Positions 36,729 to 46,005 are shown, counted from the first letter of the stretch. The stretch: 64,000 nt of DNA from a bacterium (GCA_030824495.1 JAVBXP010000016.1:124001-188000), one strand, 5' to 3'. The notes: generated by a model not told the origin, from the letters alone. Translations and numbers: made by a program.

Positions 36729-37312
36729 GGGCACGTCTTCCCATCTTGATCGGCTTTGCGGCCTTGGCCGTAGTCCTAGTCGCGTTTGTGCAGTTGCGGG
36801 CCCCGCCCAGCGCCACCGTTTCGGCGGTCGATATCGGGGGGCCTTTTGAGCTCGTCGACACCGCGGGCCGGCCAGTTACGGAAAAGACCCTGCTGGGCAA
36901 ACCATCGGCCGTCTTCTTTGGCTTCACCTATTGCCCTGAGGTGTGCCCGACCACGCTGACCGAGATCACTGCTGCGCTAAACGCGCTGGGCCGCGAAGCG
37001 GACAAGCTGAATGTCGTCCTCGTCTCAGTGGATCCTGAACGCGATACCCCGGAACAATTGAAGCTCTACCTGTCGAACTTCGACTCCCGCATCCAGGGCT
37101 TCACAGGGACGCCCGAAGCCGTCGCCAAGGCGGCGAAGGCCTATCGCGTCTTCTACAAGAAGGTCCCGGTTGATGGCGGCGAGTACACGGTTGACCACTC
37201 CTCGGCCGTCTACCTGTTCGACAGAAAAGGCCGCTTCGTCGAACCGATCGGCTACGGAACCCCGCATGATCGGGTGGTCGCGCAACTGAAGAAGCTCGTG
37301 ACCCAGAGCTAA
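36725..37312 (+). CDS. SCO1/SenC copper chaperone
   Basis: A 195-residue protein with an N-terminal membrane anchor (about 5-24) and a thioredoxin fold. FFGFTYCPEVCPTTLTEI contains the Cu-binding CxxxC, and the His ligand is in YTVDHSSAVYLFD. It supports CuA assembly in cytochrome oxidase and may act as a thiol-disulfide reductase. It overlaps the PCu(A)C gene by ATGA, a classic coupled pair, and is followed by the second DUF2946 gene 25 bp later. All key ligands are present. Confidence 0.93.
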   Translation: MRARLPILIGFAALAVVLVAFVQLRAPPSATVSAVDIGGPFELVDTAGRPVTEKTLLGKPSAVFFGFTYCPEVCPTTLTEITAALNALGREADKLNVVLVSVDPERDTPEQLKLYLSNFDSRIQGFTGTPEAVAKAAKAYRVFYKKVPVDGGEYTVDHSSAVYLFDRKGRFVEPIGYGTPHDRVVAQLKKLVTQS

Positions 37313-37337
37313 ATCAGTGGCGAAGGGGGCGAGCTTC

Positions 37338-37721
37338 ATGACTTGGGCGAGATCACATCGCAGCGTCGTTCTGGCGCTGACGCTGATGGCGCTCGCCTTG
37401 AAGATCGCCATTCCGCCAGGTTTCATGACGAGCGCCGCGACGAACTCGCTGCCCTTCGCCATTGTCATCTGCACCGGCCAGGGCGCCGTCGTCGTCGATC
37501 CTGGCCAGTCCCACGAAGACAACGGGGCCTCCCAACAGGATGCGCCTTGCGTGTTCGCCGGGCACGGGTTTGGCGCTGAGCCGCCAACTCCAGGCGGCCA
37601 CCTTCCAGGGCCATCGATCGCCTACTATCCGTCGCCACCGCCGGCGCCCTGCGCGGCGACGCCAGGCCGAGGCCTTTGCGCGCCTCCGCCCCCTGCCCGT
37701 GGGCCACCTCTGTCGATCTGA
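37338..37721 (+). CDS. DUF2946-like small membrane protein (second copy)
   Basis: A 127-residue paralogue of the protein at 35701-36126: hydrophobic anchor VLALTLMALALKIAIPPGFMT, then LPFAIVICTGQGAVVVDPGQ, a Cys in DAPCVFAGHGFGAEPP and a Pro-rich end GLCAPPPPARGPP. The ATG is preferred over a GTG seven codons earlier because of the purine-rich AAGGGGGCGAG. The similarity extends past the stop codon into CTTTCGCACG in both copies, so the duplication covered flanking DNA too. Function unknown; it lies between SCO and the TonB receptor. Confidence 0.75.
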   Translation: MTWARSHRSVVLALTLMALALKIAIPPGFMTSAATNSLPFAIVICTGQGAVVVDPGQSHEDNGASQQDAPCVFAGHGFGAEPPTPGGHLPGPSIAYYPSPPPAPCAATPGRGLCAPPPPARGPPLSI

Positions 37722-37804
37722 TCGTCGCCCCGCGCGACAGCCTTTCGCACGATCATCGACATCGCGGCCCGACCTGTCCGGGCCGTCGCAGGACCCCACG
37801 TCTT

Positions 37805-39967
37805 ATGAAATCGCTTCTTCTGACTGCGACCGCGCTAACCGCGCTGTCGCCCGCCCTCGCCTATGCCGACGACGCCACGAACCTTGACGAGTTCATCGTG
37901 ACCGGGCGCCCAAGCGCCTTGGTGCTGGATGCTCCAGCGCCCGCCGCCAGCCGGCTTGGCCTCACTAATCGCGAAGTCCCCGCGACCTTGGACGTCGTCA
38001 CCCAGCAGCGCATGCAGGCCGAGGGTCTAAGGACCTCGGTCGAGGCCTTCAACGCCGCGCCTGGCGTCAACAGCGGCACTCTGCCCGGTTCGGTCGGCGT
38101 GACCTCGATGCGTGGCTTCACCAGCACGGCGATCGCCTACCTGTTCGACGGCGTCAGGGTGACCGGCTCCAACAGCGCCATCCGCAACACCGATACCTTC
38201 AATCTTGAGCGCATCGAGGTTCTGAAAGGCCCTGCCTCAGTGCTCTATGGCGAGGGCGCCTTGGCCGGCGCGATCAACCTCGTTCCCAAGCGTGCGCGCC
38301 TTGGAGAAAACAGCGGCGAAGGCCTGGTCAGTCTTGGCAGCTTCGACACCCTGCGGGCGGGTCTGGGCGGCAATCTGGCCCTGAGCGACACCGCCGCGCT
38401 GCGCGCCGATGCGAGCTTCAGCCGTTCCTCGGGATGGGTCGACGACACCGACTCGCTCACCGGTGCGCTCACTGCCTCGCTTGTGCTCAAGCCGACAGAC
38501 CGACTGACCCTCACGCTCTCCGGCGACTATAGCCACGACGACTATTCGACCGCCTACTTCGGCTCGACCCTGGTTCCTCTGGCCGCCGCGCGTGATCCCT
38601 CTGGCCTGGTCAGGAACAGCCAGGGCCTGGTGCTCGACAAGGATACGATCCGCACAAACTACAATGTCGAGGACGGCGAGATGAACTCGACCGCCTGGCA
38701 ACTGCGGGTTCGCGCTGACTACCAGCTTTCCGATCGCTGGACCCTGTCCAACGAACTGGCCGGATACACCGCCGACCGGCTCTGGAAGAACTCCGAGGAC
38801 GTGAGCTTCAACACCGTCAGCGGCCTTCTCGACCGCAGCACCACACTGATCGCTCACGATCACGACTACTGGGTGAACCGGGCCTACGCCGCCTTTGATG
38901 GACCGCTCGCCGGCCGTCGCAACCGCTTCACGCTCGGCGCCGAGTACAGCGACACCCACTTCGTCACCCGCCGCCGATTTGGGGTTACCACGCCGGTCGA
39001 TCGGTTCGATCCGGTTCGAGGCCGGTTCCCAGAGGTCACGGCGCAGAATTTCCCGGGCGCCGGCAATCGTGTCGACTGGGTCAGCGATGCGACCGTGGCG
39101 GCGATCTTCGCCGAGAACGCCTTCAACCTCACGGGCAAATGGCTGCTGGTGGGCGGCGTTCGCTACGACCATGTCGAGCTCGAGCGTCAGACGCTGGACC
39201 TGAACACCGGCGCAGCCGCGGCCTTTGGGCAGGACTACGACCCGATCTCCTGGCGGATCGGCACAGTTTACGACCTCGCGCCCAAGACCCAGCTCTACGC
39301 ACAGTTCAGCCATGCGGTGACGCCGGTCAGCACCTTCCTGTTCATCAACGCCGCTAACGCCAAGTTCGATCTCAGCGCCGGCGAGGCGGTGGAGGCTGGC
39401 GTCAAGACCAGCTTCTGGAACGATCGCATCGATCTCACCGCCGCGGCCTATCACATCGTTCAGGACGACATCCTCACCCGCGATCCCGCCAACCCCGCGC
39501 TCACCATCCAGGGCGGCAAGCAATCGTCGCGAGGCGTGGAGATTTCCCTCTCGGCGGCCCTCACTGAACAGTTGCGGATCGACGCCGGAGCCGCGGTGCT
39601 GGAAAGCCGCTTCGACACCCTGATCGAGGCCGGAGGTGTGGATCGTTCAGGGAACCGGCCGCCCAACGTGCCCGAGCAGATGTTCGATGTCAGCGCCTAC
39701 TACAGCCTGCGAGCCATCCCGATAACCTTGGGCGCGACCGTTCGCTATGATGGCGACTTCTACACCAACAACGCCAACACCTATCGTGTCGCGGCCCGCA
39801 CGGTCGTCGACGCCCAGGTGAGTTGGCGCGCGCCGTTCGGCCAGCTGACTCTGCGCGGGCGAAACCTCTTTGACGAGTTGTATGCCGACTGGTCGGGCTA
39901 CGGCGCGACGCAGGTCTATCTCGGAGCGCCGCGCAGCGTCGACCTCACCTTGACTCGGAGCTTCTGA
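37805..39967 (+). CDS. TonB-dependent receptor, probable copper/metal-chelate uptake
   Basis: A 720-residue receptor beginning at MKSLLLTATALTALSPALAYADD (signal peptide ending near AYA). The TonB box region is NLDEFIVTGRPS, and the plug contains VTSMRGFTSTAIAYLFDGVRV and LERIEVLKGPASVLYGEGALAGAINLV, the siderophore-receptor style. The barrel ends SVDLTLTRSF. It is 83 bp after the second DUF2946 and two bases before the PepSY protein, so all belong to one transcript. The company of PCu(A)C, SCO and DUF2946 suggests copper or a copper chelate as cargo; a ferric siderophore cannot be excluded. Confidence 0.9.
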   Translation: MKSLLLTATALTALSPALAYADDATNLDEFIVTGRPSALVLDAPAPAASRLGLTNREVPATLDVVTQQRMQAEGLRTSVEAFNAAPGVNSGTLPGSVGVTSMRGFTSTAIAYLFDGVRVTGSNSAIRNTDTFNLERIEVLKGPASVLYGEGALAGAINLVPKRARLGENSGEGLVSLGSFDTLRAGLGGNLALSDTAALRADASFSRSSGWVDDTDSLTGALTASLVLKPTDRLTLTLSGDYSHDDYSTAYFGSTLVPLAAARDPSGLVRNSQGLVLDKDTIRTNYNVEDGEMNSTAWQLRVRADYQLSDRWTLSNELAGYTADRLWKNSEDVSFNTVSGLLDRSTTLIAHDHDYWVNRAYAAFDGPLAGRRNRFTLGAEYSDTHFVTRRRFGVTTPVDRFDPVRGRFPEVTAQNFPGAGNRVDWVSDATVAAIFAENAFNLTGKWLLVGGVRYDHVELERQTLDLNTGAAAAFGQDYDPISWRIGTVYDLAPKTQLYAQFSHAVTPVSTFLFINAANAKFDLSAGEAVEAGVKTSFWNDRIDLTAAAYHIVQDDILTRDPANPALTIQGGKQSSRGVEISLSAALTEQLRIDAGAAVLESRFDTLIEAGGVDRSGNRPPNVPEQMFDVSAYYSLRAIPITLGATVRYDGDFYTNNANTYRVAARTVVDAQVSWRAPFGQLTLRGRNLFDELYADWSGYGATQVYLGAPRSVDLTLTRSF

Positions 39968-39969
39968 TC

Positions 39970-41340
39970 ATGCGGCCCCGGCTCCACCAAACCATCTGGC
40001 GGTGGCACTTCTACGCTGGCCTGCTGGTCTCGCCGTTCATGCTGATCCTGGCCGTGACTGGCGCGATCTACCTGTTCAACGACGAGATCAACGACGCCCT
40101 ACACCCACAGCAAAGGTTCGTAGCCGTCGGGGCCGAACAACAGCCGGTAAGCCGGCTCGTCGCGGCCGCGCTAGCGGACTATCCGGGCGGTTCAGCCACC
40201 CGAGTCGACATGCCTGTGCTGGGGCGCAGCGCCCAAGTCTTTGTCACCCCCAGCGCCGGCGATCCTGTCCGTGTCTATGTCGATCCGGGCACGGCAAAGG
40301 TGCTGGGCAGCTATGTCTACACCCACACGATCGTCGGCTTCGCTGACGTGGCCCACGGCTCGCTGATGCTTGGCAAGTTCGGCGACGGTGTCGTTGAACT
40401 GGTCGCCTGCTGGGGCCTGATCCTGGTCATCACCGGAATCTATCTCTGGTGGCCGCGCAGGGGTTCGCGGGCGAGCGGCGTGTTGATCCCGCGGCTGAAG
40501 GAAAAGGGCCGCACCTTGTGGCGCGACCTGCACGCGGTGACAGGCTTTTGGACGGCGCTGCTAATCGCCTTCCTGATCGTCACCGGCCTGCCCTGGGCGA
40601 ATGTCTGGGGCGGGCTGTTGAAGCGCGGGACCGACGCGGTCGGCATCGGCTATCCGACGAGCCACCGGCTCCACGGCACGACGCCGAAGGCCACCGTCAA
40701 ACAGGCCCTCGGCCAGGCGCCCTGGACCCTGGAGGACGCGCCGATCCCAGGCTCCGATCCGCATGCGGAGCATCACGGCGCACATGCGAGCATGATGATG
40801 GAGGCTAGCGTCCCAATCAGCGTCGATGCGGCTACAGGGATCTTCAGTCAGAACGGCGTGACTGGCCCCTATCGCCTGTTCTTGCCTGCGGACGCCAAAG
40901 GCGTTTTCACGGCCTACACCTATCCCGACCGGCCTCAGGGGCAGCGCACCATCCATCTCGACCAGTACTCTGGCCGTGTTCTGGAGGACGTCGGGTTCGC
41001 CGACTATGGCTGGGCGGCGAAGGGTGTCGAGCTTGGCGTCCAACTGCACATGGGCAACTATTTCGGTCGGGCGAACCAGATCGTGATGCTGATCGCCTGC
41101 CTGGGCGTGGTCATGCTCTCGGTCACGGGGCCGATCATGTGGTGGCGGCTTCGGCCGAAAGGTGGGCTGGGCGCGCCGCGTGAACTCAGCTCGCCCCGCC
41201 TTCGGACCCTCGCCCTGATCACCTTGGCGCTGGCCGTGGTCTTCCCGCTGGTCGGCGCTTCGCTGGTCCTGGTTCTCGGGATTGACGAGGGCCTCCGCCG
41301 TTTCGGCGGACCCCGGACCTTGTCGCAGGACAACGCCTAG
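39970..41340 (+). CDS. PepSY-associated membrane protein with His/Met-rich insert
   Basis: A 456-residue protein with four strong membrane segments (about 15-35, 140-160, 190-212, 360-385) plus one near the C-terminus. Motifs WRWHFYAGLLVSPFMLILAVTGAIYLF and LHAVTGFWTALLIAFLIVTGLPW are typical of the PepSY-TM family, which reduces or handles siderophore and metal complexes in the inner membrane. The loop DPHAEHHGAHASMMMEA (about 258-274) is rich in His and Met, an unusual possible copper-binding insert. It directly follows the TonB receptor. It probably acts on the metal brought in by the receptor. Confidence 0.88.
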   Translation: MRPRLHQTIWRWHFYAGLLVSPFMLILAVTGAIYLFNDEINDALHPQQRFVAVGAEQQPVSRLVAAALADYPGGSATRVDMPVLGRSAQVFVTPSAGDPVRVYVDPGTAKVLGSYVYTHTIVGFADVAHGSLMLGKFGDGVVELVACWGLILVITGIYLWWPRRGSRASGVLIPRLKEKGRTLWRDLHAVTGFWTALLIAFLIVTGLPWANVWGGLLKRGTDAVGIGYPTSHRLHGTTPKATVKQALGQAPWTLEDAPIPGSDPHAEHHGAHASMMMEASVPISVDAATGIFSQNGVTGPYRLFLPADAKGVFTAYTYPDRPQGQRTIHLDQYSGRVLEDVGFADYGWAAKGVELGVQLHMGNYFGRANQIVMLIACLGVVMLSVTGPIMWWRLRPKGGLGAPRELSSPRLRTLALITLALAVVFPLVGASLVLVLGIDEGLRRFGGPRTLSQDNA

Positions 41341-41405
41341 TCGGTTTGACCGCATCCCACGGCCTGATAGGCTTTTCTGAACAACGATAAGTCTGGGAGG
41401 CCCCG

Positions 41406-42797
41406 GTGGCAGAGACGCGTCTACCCAAGGCCTGCATCATTGGGGCGGGATGCTCCGGCTTCACGACCGCCAAGCGGTTGAAGGATTTCGGGATCCCCTA
41501 CGACTGCTTCGAGATCTCAGACGAAGTGGGAGGCAACTGGTACTACAAGAATCCGAACGGGATGTCGGCTTGCTACGAGAGCCTGCACATCGACACCTCG
41601 AAATGGCGCCTCGCCTTCGAGGACTACCCCGTTCCGGCCGATTGGCCCGACTTCCCGCACCACGCCCAGTTGCATCAGTACTTCAAGGACTATGTCGACC
41701 ACTTCGGCCTGCGGGAAACGATCACGTTCCGCACGGCTGTCGAGAAGGCGCGGCGCAACGCCGATGGGTTGTGGGAAGTCACGCTCTCGACCGGCGAGAC
41801 GCGGCTCTATGACGTTCTGTTCGTCTGCAATGGGCACCACTGGAGCCCGCGCATCCCGAACTACACCGGCGAGTTCGACGGCGCGGCCTTCCATAGTCAC
41901 GCCTATTCCGACCCGTTCGACCCGGTGGACATGCGCGGCAAGAATGTCGTGGTGGTCGGCATGGGCAACTCGGCGATGGATATCGCCTCCGAGCTTTCCC
42001 AACGGCCGATCGCCAGGAACCTGTGGGTCTCTGCGCGGCGTGGGGTCTGGGTCCTACCGAAGTACATGAACGGCAAGCCAGCCGACAAATCGGCCATGCC
42101 GTCCTGGATGCCCAAGAAGCTAGGCCTGGCCATGGCGCGGAAGGTCATCAAAAAGGCCATCGGCGCCATGGAGGACTACGGCTTGCCCAAGCCGGACCAC
42201 GAGCCTCTGGAGGCGCACCCCTCCGTCAGCGGCGAATTCCTGACCCGCGCGGGCTGCGGCGACATCAAGTTCAAGCCCGCGATCGAGGCGCTGGACGGCG
42301 ATCAGATCCGGTTCGCCGATGGCACGGTCGAGGATGTCGACGTGATCATCTTCGCCACCGGCTACGACATGCGCTTCCCGTTCTTCGATGATCCGGCCCT
42401 CGCCCCCGATGGCGACCATCGGTTGCCGCTGTTCAAGCGGATGATGAAGCCTGGCGTGCCGAACCTCTTCTACATGGCGCTGGCCCAGCCGTTGCCCACC
42501 CTGGTGAACTTCGCCGAGCAGCAGGCCAAGCTGGCCGCCGCCTATCTCGCCGGGCTCTATCTGCCGCCCTCGCCGTCGGAGATGGAGCAGGTCATCGTCA
42601 AGGACGAGGCGATCCACCTTGGCCAATATTACCGGTCCAAGCGGCACACCATCCAGGTCGATTTCAACGCCTATGTGTCGGACCTGCACAAGGAAATCGC
42701 CAAGGGGGCCAAGCGCGCCAACGCGGCGGGCAACCGGCTACCTGTGCCAGGCCGGGTCGTCGATGTGGCGGCTCAACGCCCGGTACGCGCCAGCTAG
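41406..42797 (+). CDS. flavin-containing monooxygenase
   Basis: A 463-residue FMO-type enzyme. The GTG start has GGGAGG five bases upstream. FAD motif ACIIGAGCSGFTTAKRLKDFG is at the N-terminus. SDEVGGNWYYKNP follows, and a NADPH motif VVVVGMGNSAMDIASEL lies near 185. The late ATG motif reads DVIIFATGYDMRFPFF. It uses NADPH and O2 to oxygenate a soft nucleophile (S or N) or a ketone (Baeyer-Villiger). Its stop codon and that of the convergent purN-like gene overlap in CTAG. Substrate unknown; it may belong functionally with the catabolic genes of the first third. Confidence 0.88.
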   Translation: MAETRLPKACIIGAGCSGFTTAKRLKDFGIPYDCFEISDEVGGNWYYKNPNGMSACYESLHIDTSKWRLAFEDYPVPADWPDFPHHAQLHQYFKDYVDHFGLRETITFRTAVEKARRNADGLWEVTLSTGETRLYDVLFVCNGHHWSPRIPNYTGEFDGAAFHSHAYSDPFDPVDMRGKNVVVVGMGNSAMDIASELSQRPIARNLWVSARRGVWVLPKYMNGKPADKSAMPSWMPKKLGLAMARKVIKKAIGAMEDYGLPKPDHEPLEAHPSVSGEFLTRAGCGDIKFKPAIEALDGDQIRFADGTVEDVDVIIFATGYDMRFPFFDDPALAPDGDHRLPLFKRMMKPGVPNLFYMALAQPLPTLVNFAEQQAKLAAAYLAGLYLPPSPSEMEQVIVKDEAIHLGQYYRSKRHTIQVDFNAYVSDLHKEIAKGAKRANAAGNRLPVPGRVVDVAAQRPVRAS

Positions 42798-43399
42798 GCC
42801 GGCAGCGCCAAGTCGCCTTCCGCGATCTGGCGTAGGGTCTCAACGAAGAACGCCGGCTCCAGGGCGGTCACCCGCGCTTCCAGACTCTCGGCGGTTTCCC
42901 CTGGCTGCAGCGGAACAGATCGCCGCGCGATCACCGGGCCATGATCGTAAATCTCATCGACAGCATGGATGGTGACGCCGCTCTCGGCGACGCCGGCGGC
43001 GATCACCGCCTCATGGACCCGGCGCCCATACATGCCCTCGCCCCCAAACGCCGGCAGAGCGCCCGGATGTATGTTGAGGACACGGTTGCGGTAGCGGCCA
43101 AGCGTTTTGGGGCCCAGCCGTCGCAGATAGCCCGAGGCGATGATCAGATCGACTCCAGCGGCCTCCATGGCCTCGCACAGCCGTGCGTCGGCGGCGTCTG
43201 GATCGCCCTGGGTGGGGAAGACCAAGGTCGGCACGCCGCATGCGGTCGCAAACTCCAGCGCGCCGGCTGTCTTGTTGTTGCTAACCACCAGCCTGGGCTC
43301 GGCTAGCAGTTCTCCAGCTTTGATCGCTTCAAGCATCGCCCGCATGCTGGATCCGTTTCTGGACGCCAAAAAGCCAAGCTTAAGCAGCGGGGAGCTCAT
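42794..43399 (-). CDS. purN: purN-like phosphoribosylglycinamide formyltransferase
   Basis: A 201-residue formyltransferase from MSSPLLKLGFLASRNGSSM. Catalytic residues are in VLNIHPGALPAFGGEGMYG (Asn and His) and VTIHAVDEIYDHGPVIARR (Asp). It transfers a formyl group from 10-formyl-THF to GAR in purine synthesis. GEGMYG and the short length are normal for a branch of PurN. The ATG overlaps the stop of the MBL gene by one base, placing it at the end of the holB-tatD-MBL operon, an unusual place for purN. The usual purN could be elsewhere, and this copy may act on another amine. Confidence 0.8.
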   Translation of the reverse strand: MSSPLLKLGFLASRNGSSMRAMLEAIKAGELLAEPRLVVSNNKTAGALEFATACGVPTLVFPTQGDPDAADARLCEAMEAAGVDLIIASGYLRRLGPKTLGRYRNRVLNIHPGALPAFGGEGMYGRRVHEAVIAAGVAESGVTIHAVDEIYDHGPVIARRSVPLQPGETAESLEARVTALEPAFFVETLRQIAEGDLALPA

Positions 43400-44220
43400 C
43401 AGAAATTGCCGTTCAGTTGATGTTCGAACCGCAAGCCGTCGAAAGCCGGCTCGACCCCGGCGGGCAGCTTGCCGGCAAGGTCGTCGAAGTCGAGGTCGAT
43501 GTGCATGTTGGTCAGGATCGCGCGGCGCGGCTTGACGCGTTCGATCCACTCAAGGGCCATGTCGACATGGGCGTGGGTCGGATGCGGCCTCCAACGCAAG
43601 GCGTCGACGATCCACACATCCAGGTCCGCCAGCGCGTCGAACGCCGCCTCATCAAGCCCGACGACATCACTGGAATAGGCTACATTTCCAAAGCGATAAC
43701 CGAGAGACCTAACGCCGCCGTGGTCCTGGTCGAAGGTCTTGACCGGGATGACGCCAGACGGCCCCTCGATCGTCCAAGCCTCGCCGTGCGGCGGCACGAT
43801 CTTGATATCGCCAATCGCCGGATAGCCGCCCTCGCCCACGAAGATGTAGCCAAAACGCCGACGCATGGATTCGGCGGTCGCTTCATCCATGTGGCAACCG
43901 ATCCGGGCGCGTTGGCGGATGAAGAATGCGCGGATGTCGTCGATCCCGTGGGTCTGGTCGGCGTGGTCGTGGGTCAGCAGAACCCCGTCCATCCGCTTGG
44001 CGCCGGCGTCCGATGTCTGGGACACGAGATCGGGCGAAGTATCGACAATCAAAGTCGTTTCCGACTCAGGGCTCACACCCTTCCGGCGAACCAGCAGCGA
44101 ACAGCGGCGCCGGCGGTTTTTCGGATTGGCAGGATCGCAGTCGCCCCAATCACCATCTGCCCGCGGCACCCCGCCCGACGAGCCGCACCCAAGGATCGTG
44201 AATTCCAGCACGCCGCTCAT
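43399..44220 (-). CDS. metallo-beta-lactamase-fold hydrolase, PhnP-like
   Basis: A 273-residue protein from MSGVLEFTILGCGSSGGVPR. LLTHDHADQTHGIDDI is the metal motif HxHxDH. Further ligands are AYSSDVV (Asp) and NMHIDLD (His). The initial GCGSSGGVPR and the CDPANPKNRRRRCSLLV segment are those of the PhnP-like phosphoribosyl cyclic phosphodiesterase branch common after tatD in alphaproteobacteria. It overlaps tatD by four bases. The exact substrate of these chromosomal copies is not established. Confidence 0.87.
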   Translation of the reverse strand: MSGVLEFTILGCGSSGGVPRADGDWGDCDPANPKNRRRRCSLLVRRKGVSPESETTLIVDTSPDLVSQTSDAGAKRMDGVLLTHDHADQTHGIDDIRAFFIRQRARIGCHMDEATAESMRRRFGYIFVGEGGYPAIGDIKIVPPHGEAWTIEGPSGVIPVKTFDQDHGGVRSLGYRFGNVAYSSDVVGLDEAAFDALADLDVWIVDALRWRPHPTHAHVDMALEWIERVKPRRAILTNMHIDLDFDDLAGKLPAGVEPAFDGLRFEHQLNGNF

Positions 44221-44993
44221 GGCCGAGGTATCCTGTCGAACAGCGCAAAGAACGCGTCCTCGGTCTTCTGCTCGGCGTCCTGCGCCGACCAGCCGCGAAT
44301 TTCGGCGAGCTTGGCGAGCACCGCTGGCAGATAGGCCGGTTCGTTGCGCCGTCCGCGATGCGGGATCGGGGCCAGATAGGGACAGTCGGTCTCTACGATG
44401 ATCCGGTCGGCGGGCATGTCGCGCACCACGGCGCGAACGTCCTCGGCCGCGTTGAACGTGGCGATGCCAGACACCGAGAACCAAGCGCCCAGCGCCGCGG
44501 CCCGCGCCGCCAGTTCGGCGCCGGACGTGTAGCAGTGCATCAGCATCTTGAAGGCGCCGCGGGCGTGTTCCTCCTCGAGGATGTCGCCCATCAGTTGGTC
44601 GGCCTCGCGCGTGTGGACCACCAACGGCAGGCCGGTTTCGCGCGCTGCGGCGACATGGGCCCGGAAGACCTTGGCCTGGATGTCGCGTGGGCTGAGATCG
44701 TAGTGGAAATCCAGCCCGGTCTCGCCAATCCCGACCACACGCGGATCGGCGGCCAGCGCCACCAGTTCGGCGGCCGACAGCCCGGGGTTCTCCTTGGCCT
44801 CATGCGGGTGGGTGCCGACCGTGCACCAGATGTCCGGGTGATCGGCCAAGGCGCGCACGGCTTTGAAGTGGGAGACCTTGTCGCTGATATTGACCATCAG
44901 GGCGATCCCAGCCGCGCGGGCTCGGGCGATCACCTCATCCCGATCTTCATCGAACTGGGGAGCGTGCAGGTTGACGTGGCTGTCGATCAGCAT
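44217..44993 (-). CDS. tatD: TatD-family metal-dependent DNase/hydrolase
   Basis: A 258-residue TIM-barrel hydrolase from MLIDSHVNLHAPQFDED. Ligand sites are GIGETGLDFHYD (Glu), PLVVHTREAD (His), LMHCYTSG (His) and IVETDCPYLAP (Asp). The first metal motif usually reads H-x-H; here it is H-V-N (DSHVNLH), leaving one His. The protein acts as 3'-5' exonuclease or D-Tyr-tRNA-type hydrolase in other bacteria. It sits between holB (13 bp gap) and the MBL gene (4-bp overlap). The metG gene often found between holB and tatD is missing. Family certain, symbol by family. Confidence 0.88.
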   Translation of the reverse strand: MLIDSHVNLHAPQFDEDRDEVIARARAAGIALMVNISDKVSHFKAVRALADHPDIWCTVGTHPHEAKENPGLSAAELVALAADPRVVGIGETGLDFHYDLSPRDIQAKVFRAHVAAARETGLPLVVHTREADQLMGDILEEEHARGAFKMLMHCYTSGAELAARAAALGAWFSVSGIATFNAAEDVRAVVRDMPADRIIVETDCPYLAPIPHRGRRNEPAYLPAVLAKLAEIRGWSAQDAEQKTEDAFFALFDRIPRP

Positions 44994-45006
44994 GGCGCGA
45001 AGAAAC

Positions 45007-46005
45007 TCAAGCGCGCGCGGCGGCGCGCAATTCGGAAAGTGCGGTGAAGAAGGCGTCCGTCCGGTCGAGGTTGACGGCTTCCACCTCGCGCGGAAGGCGC
45101 TGCAGCGTCTCCCATGCCGAGGCCCAGCGATCAAGGTCGCCATATCCCTCGCCGGCCAGGCGCGTCGCATGGCTATGGACGCGCTCGGCCAGGCGTTCGA
45201 ACAGCAGGTTGAACTGGGCTTGGCCCTCCCCGCCCCGGAAGCGATCAGCCAGCGCCAAGGCCGCGGCCTCGTTGATTTGCGGCAGGCCGATCAGGATTTC
45301 CTTCGCAGCGTCGTCCACGGCCACCGCGCCCGCCAGGGCCAGGGCCAGGGCGCGGCCGGGCGCCCCGTTGGACATGCGAGCCAGCCGGATCGAGTCCTCG
45401 GGGTTCGCCGAGGTCCGCGATTGGACGAAGCTCGTCACATCGCTTTCGGCAAGGCCGCCAAACGCTAGCCTGCGGCAACGCGAGCGGATCGTCGGCAAGA
45501 GCCGGCCCGGTGAATGAGAAATCAGGAGGATGATGCCGCGCTCGGGTGGCTCCTCGAGGGTTTTCAGCACCGCATTGGCCGAGTTGACGTTCAGGTCGTC
45601 GGCGGCGTCGATAATCGCCACGCGGTGCGGAGAACTGGCGGGCGACTTGGAGAAGAAGTCTGAAAGCTTGCGCGCCTCGTCGACCGGAATGGCCTTGCGG
45701 ACCTTGCCGTCCTCGCCGATCCGCTCCAGCACCATGATGTCGGGGTGCGAACGCGCGATGATTTGGCGGCTGACAGGATGACCGGGCGAGGCGCCCAGCA
45801 CCCCATAGGAACGTTCCGGCGGCGCGCCCAGCAACCGGCGTGCGGCGCGATAGGCGAAAGTCGCCTTGCCGACGCCCTCAGGGCCGGTCAGCAGCCAGGC
45901 GTGATGCAGGCGCCCCCGACTGCGCGCTTCCTCGAATGCGATCTCGGCGGCCTCATGACCTTTCAGGTCGAAGACTTCCCGAGGATGCGTCGGCTGCTCA
46001 GCCAT
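45007..46005 (-). CDS. holB: DNA polymerase III delta' subunit
   Basis: A 332-residue AAA+ clamp-loader subunit. Walker A is WLLTGPEGVGKATFAYRAARRLL, the Walker B/sensor region VAIIDAADDLNVNSANAVLKTLEEPP, and sensor 1 IILLISHSPGRLLPTIRSRCRRL, which contains the arginine-finger motif SRC. Length is right for alphaproteobacterial HolB. It loads the beta clamp in replication. It overlaps tmk by eight bases, the widely conserved tmk-holB pair. Confidence 0.93.
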   Translation of the reverse strand: MAEQPTHPREVFDLKGHEAAEIAFEEARSRGRLHHAWLLTGPEGVGKATFAYRAARRLLGAPPERSYGVLGASPGHPVSRQIIARSHPDIMVLERIGEDGKVRKAIPVDEARKLSDFFSKSPASSPHRVAIIDAADDLNVNSANAVLKTLEEPPERGIILLISHSPGRLLPTIRSRCRRLAFGGLAESDVTSFVQSRTSANPEDSIRLARMSNGAPGRALALALAGAVAVDDAAKEILIGLPQINEAAALALADRFRGGEGQAQFNLLFERLAERVHSHATRLAGEGYGDLDRWASAWETLQRLPREVEAVNLDRTDAFFTALSELRAAARA

